From contig JAEYGD010000255.1 of the NCBI GenBank assembly GCA_023402505.1, positions 1-10,683 of the forward strand: a DNA stretch of 10,683 bases. The letters are read 5' to 3'. The first letter of the stretch is position 1, and each line of letters begins with the position of its first letter. Position numbers and translations under genes: made by a program. This document shows, piece after piece, positions 8,306 to 10,683 of the stretch. The notes under the pieces were generated by a model, which worked only from the letters and a program-made list of their open reading frames with translations, ran no database searches and was not told the origin of the DNA. This DNA comes from Actinomycetes bacterium. GTDB taxonomy: Bacteria; Actinomycetota; Actinomycetes; Mycobacteriales; Micromonosporaceae.

Positions 8306-10023
8306 CGCGCCACCTCGCCGGCGGTCGCGGTCGGCGGGCCGGTCAGCAGGTGGGCCGGCAGGTCCACCACCCGGGAGCGCAGCAGCTCGCCGAGCGCCTT
8401 GGCCTGCGGGTCGAAGCGGGTGGAGGCGGCCACCCCCTGCCCGAGCAGGCCCCGGACGACGAAGTTGACCGCCCGCAGGTTCGGCAGTTCGTACCGCTCC
8501 ACGGTCAGCGGGGCGGTCTCCGGCAGCAGCTCCGCCAGCCGCTCGACGGTGAGCCAGTCGCGCAGCCAGGCCCAGGTCGCGTCGGTGCGGGCCCAGACGC
8601 CGAGGTTGGCGTCGCCGCCCTTGTCGCCCGAGCGTGCGCCCACCAGCTCACCCAGCGGCCCCCGCCGGGTCGGGTGCGAGGACGGACGGGCCGGTACGCC
8701 GGTCGGTTCGCCTCCGGCCGGGTCGCGGCGTTGCGCGACGGACGTCTCCGGCGGGGGGATCGGCACGCGGGTGTCGTCGGGGAGGACCGCCACGTGCGGC
8801 ACCTCGGTCTGCGGCACGGCGTCGGCGGTGAAGACACCGTAGGGCGTGGCGTCGCCGGGCAGCGTGGTCAACGTGCAACCCGGGTACGAGGCCAGGGCCA
8901 GCTCGACCGCCGCCGCCGAGAAGGCCCGCCCGGCCCGTGCCTTGTCACCGTCCCGGAGGTGTACGTGCAGCAGTGCGCTCGCCGCCTCCGTGTCGGTGGC
9001 GTCGGCGTGGTCGGTGCGGGCGAGCACGAACTCCAGCCCGTCCTTGCCGACCGCCTCCTCGACCTGGCCGCGTACGAGGGCGGCCTTGGCGGGGATGTCC
9101 AGCCCGCAGAGGACGAACGTCATCGAGTTGCGGAAGCCGCCGAGGTTGTTGACGCCCACCTTGAGCGTCTCCGGTGGTGGCGTTCCCCGGACGCCGGACA
9201 CGCGTACCCGGTCCGGCCCGTCCGGCGTGAGGGTCACCGTGTCCAGGTGGGTCACCACGTCCGGCCCCAGGTACGCCGGCCCACCCACCTCGTACAGCAG
9301 CTGCGCGGTGACCGTCTCGACGGTGACCGCGCCTCCGGTGCCCGGGTGCTTCGTGATCACCGACGAGCCGTCCGGACGCAGTTCGGCGATCGGGAAGCCG
9401 GGCCGGTGCCCGCCGTCGGGCAGCTCGGTGAAGAAGCTGAAGTTTCCGCCGGTCACCTGCGCTCCGCACTCCAGCAGGTGCCCGGCGACGGTCGCCCCGG
9501 CCAGCGCGTCCAGGTCGCCGTGGCCCCACCCGAACCGGGCGACCGCCGGGCCGACCACCAGGGAGGCGTCGGTGACCCGGCCGGTGACCACCACGTCCGC
9601 GCCACCGTCGAGGGCGGCGGCGATGCCGAACGCCCCCAGGTACGCGTTGGCGGTCAGCGCGTCCGGCCGCTGGAGGGCGTCGCCCTCGACGTACCCGACC
9701 TTGACGTCCAGCCCGAGCCGCTCGGCGAGCGACCGGACGGCGTCGGCCAGGCCGGCCGGGTTCAGCCCGCCCGCGTTGGTGACGATCCGGACACCCCGGT
9801 CCTGCGCGGTGCCGAGGGTGCCTTCGAGCTGCCGGAGGAAGGTCTTCGCGTACCCGAGGGCCGGGTCGCGCATCCGGTCCCGGCCGAGGATGAGCATGGT
9901 CAGCTCGGCCAGGTAGTCCCCGGTCAGCACGTCCAGCTCGCCGCCGTCGAGCATCTCCCGCCAGGCGCTGAACCGGTCGCCGTAGAAACCGGAGGCGTTG
10001 CCGATCCGCAGCACCCCGGTCAC
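8302..10023 (-). CDS. AtuA-like (DUF1446) acyclic terpene utilization family protein
   Basis: This 573-residue protein belongs to the AtuA/DUF1446 family, named from the Pseudomonas acyclic terpene (citronellol/geraniol) cluster; its biochemical reaction is, as far as I know, not settled. Conserved-looking motifs of the main domain are GNASGFYGDR (8-17), GDYLAELTM (35-43), TNAGGLNP (82-89), GRVTDASLVVGP (148-159) and CGAQVTGGNFS (186-196). After about residue 420 comes a variable Pro/Arg/Gly-rich linker to about 456. A small C-terminal domain follows, marked by ARSGDKGGDANLG (463-475). Many homologues split or end differently, so this is the fused two-domain form. The GTG start at 10023 overlaps the preceding stop (GTGA), and the stop overlaps the next GTG. 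Position directly upstream of a dehydrogenase and a methylcrotonyl/geranyl-class carboxylase supports a part in isoprenoid or branched acyl-CoA catabolism. No signal peptide or membrane segment is seen, so it should be cytosolic. Confidence 0.85.
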   Translation of the reverse strand: MTGVLRIGNASGFYGDRFSAWREMLDGGELDVLTGDYLAELTMLILGRDRMRDPALGYAKTFLRQLEGTLGTAQDRGVRIVTNAGGLNPAGLADAVRSLAERLGLDVKVGYVEGDALQRPDALTANAYLGAFGIAAALDGGADVVVTGRVTDASLVVGPAVARFGWGHGDLDALAGATVAGHLLECGAQVTGGNFSFFTELPDGGHRPGFPIAELRPDGSSVITKHPGTGGAVTVETVTAQLLYEVGGPAYLGPDVVTHLDTVTLTPDGPDRVRVSGVRGTPPPETLKVGVNNLGGFRNSMTFVLCGLDIPAKAALVRGQVEEAVGKDGLEFVLARTDHADATDTEAASALLHVHLRDGDKARAGRAFSAAAVELALASYPGCTLTTLPGDATPYGVFTADAVPQTEVPHVAVLPDDTRVPIPPPETSVAQRRDPAGGEPTGVPARPSSHPTRRGPLGELVGARSGDKGGDANLGVWARTDATWAWLRDWLTVERLAELLPETAPLTVERYELPNLRAVNFVVRGLLGQGVAASTRFDPQAKALGELLRSRVVDLPAHLLTGPPTATAGEVAR

Positions 10024-10683
10024 GCGCGCACCCCCACCCCGGACCGGGGTTCCCGGCCGGCGCCGGGCGGGCCGGCGAACGCCTGCGCCACGTCCAGCCA
10101 GGCGTCGGCGACCGGCCCGGTAGCGGTGAGCGCGAGGTCGGCCCGGTGCCGGCGCTGCGTCACCAGCAGGCAGAAGTCGAGTGCCGGGCCGGTGACCCGG
10201 TCGGTGGCGTCCTCCGGGCCGTACGACCAGGTCGCACCGTCGGGCGCCGACAGCTCGACCCGCACCGGCGCCGTCGGGACCTCCCGGCCGTGGGCGGCGA
10301 AGGAGTGCTTGAGGGTACGGAAGCCCAGGTACGCGATGTGCCGCAGCCGATCCGTGGCGGGCCGGTCGACGCCGAGCGCGTCGACGACGTCCTGCCCGTG
10401 GGCCCAGGTCTCCATGAGCCGGGCGGTGACCATCGACGCGGGCGACATCCGGGTGCCGTACCAGGGCAGCTTCTCGCCCGGCGGGGCCGCCGCGAGTGTG
10501 GCGGCCAGGGCCGCTCGGCCGGCCCGCCAGCGGCGCAGCAGGTCGGCGGGCGGGGCGAGGAACTCCTCGGCGCCCGCGTCGACCAGCCGGTCGGGCTCCG
10601 GCGCGCTGGTCACCGAGGCGTAGAACGCGTCGGTGTCCGTCGCCGCGAGCAGCGCGACGTGGTCGGTCCAGGCCAGGTGCGCG
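10020..10683 (-). CDS. TIGR03084-like metal-binding protein of the DinB / mycothiol-dependent maleylpyruvate isomerase fold (5' end cut by the window)
   Basis: The reading frame runs off the right edge: 220 residues plus a broken codon are visible. A GTG at 10613 would give a 197-residue protein but is rejected, because the 23 codons before it (AHLAWTDHVALLAATDTDAF..) continue the family's conserved helix. Family members are around 260 residues, so roughly 35-40 are missing. The metal triad of this fold is visible: His in AHLAW (codon 10679-10677), and Glu and His in METWAHGQD (Glu68 and His72 counted from the GTG), matching the H...E-x3-H arrangement of maleylpyruvate isomerase. This implies a divalent metal site and perhaps thiol (mycothiol)-dependent chemistry; the actual reaction is unknown. 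The stop overlaps the AtuA-like start (GTGA), tying it to the acyl-CoA operon, and the operon promoter must lie beyond the window. Confidence 0.82.
   Translation of the reverse strand, partial: AHLAWTDHVALLAATDTDAFYASVTSAPEPDRLVDAGAEEFLAPPADLLRRWRAGRAALAATLAAAPPGEKLPWYGTRMSPASMVTARLMETWAHGQDVVDALGVDRPATDRLRHIAYLGFRTLKHSFAAHGREVPTAPVRVELSAPDGATWSYGPEDATDRVTGPALDFCLLVTQRRHRADLALTATGPVADAWLDVAQAFAGPPGAGREPRSGVGVRA

Noticed and set aside
10020..10613. Complete 197-residue gene starting at GTG 10613
   Set aside because: The frame stays open to the window edge and the upstream codons include the conserved AHLAW helix with a metal-ligand histidine, so the true start is outside.

Overview
The window is very GC-rich, with near-exclusive G/C third codon positions, GTG as well as ATG starts, and dense operons joined by 4-base ATGA/GTGA overlaps. 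This suggests a high-GC actinomycete. The gene set and the style of the small repeats make a Micromonospora-like organism plausible, but nothing in the window fixes the genus.

Layout. (1) Bases 1-92 are a leader with a 12-bp palindrome and an unusually long Shine-Dalgarno match. (2) Bases 93-2095, plus strand, hold a two-gene unit: a family-3 solute-binding lipoprotein (polar amino acid type) overlapping by 4 bases a polytopic membrane protein of unknown function. No ABC permease or ATPase follows. (3) Bases 2096-2233 are a convergent intergenic gap holding a 54-base near-perfect palindrome and a second small hairpin, probably a bidirectional terminator. (4) From 2234 to the right edge, minus strand, lies one long operon. 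In transcription order it encodes a DinB/maleylpyruvate-isomerase-fold metal protein (TIGR03084-like, 5' end outside the window), an AtuA-like protein, acyl-CoA dehydrogenase 2, an acyl-CoA carboxylase beta (carboxyltransferase) subunit, an acyl-CoA carboxylase alpha (biotin carboxylase plus biotin carrier) subunit, and acyl-CoA dehydrogenase 1.

How the operon genes fit together. A dehydrogenase makes an alpha,beta-unsaturated acyl-CoA. A biotin-dependent alpha/beta carboxylase of the methylcrotonyl/geranyl-CoA carboxylase class then carboxylates the gamma carbon of the beta-methyl enoyl-CoA. This is the logic of leucine (Liu) and acyclic terpene (Atu) breakdown. Two points favour a substrate larger than methylcrotonyl-CoA: the AtuA homologue, and a glycine (Gly158) in the carboxyltransferase where methylcrotonyl-CoA carboxylase has a pocket-closing phenylalanine. 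The order AtuA-like / FadE / AccD / AccA / FadE matches, from memory, the Mycobacterium tuberculosis Rv0976c-fadE13-accD2-accA2-fadE12 locus, whose substrate I do not know to be established. The hydratase and lyase that would finish the pathway are not in the window.

The most unusual structure is at 5400-5528. Four of the five junctions in the minus-strand operon are tight 4-base overlaps. The carboxyltransferase/biotin-carboxylase junction is instead opened by two tandem copies of a 59/60-bp repeat. The repeats contain no stop in the biotin-carboxylase frame and preserve a GTGA overlap at their upstream edge, so the carboxylase could be made with an optional 53-residue repeat-encoded N-terminal extension.
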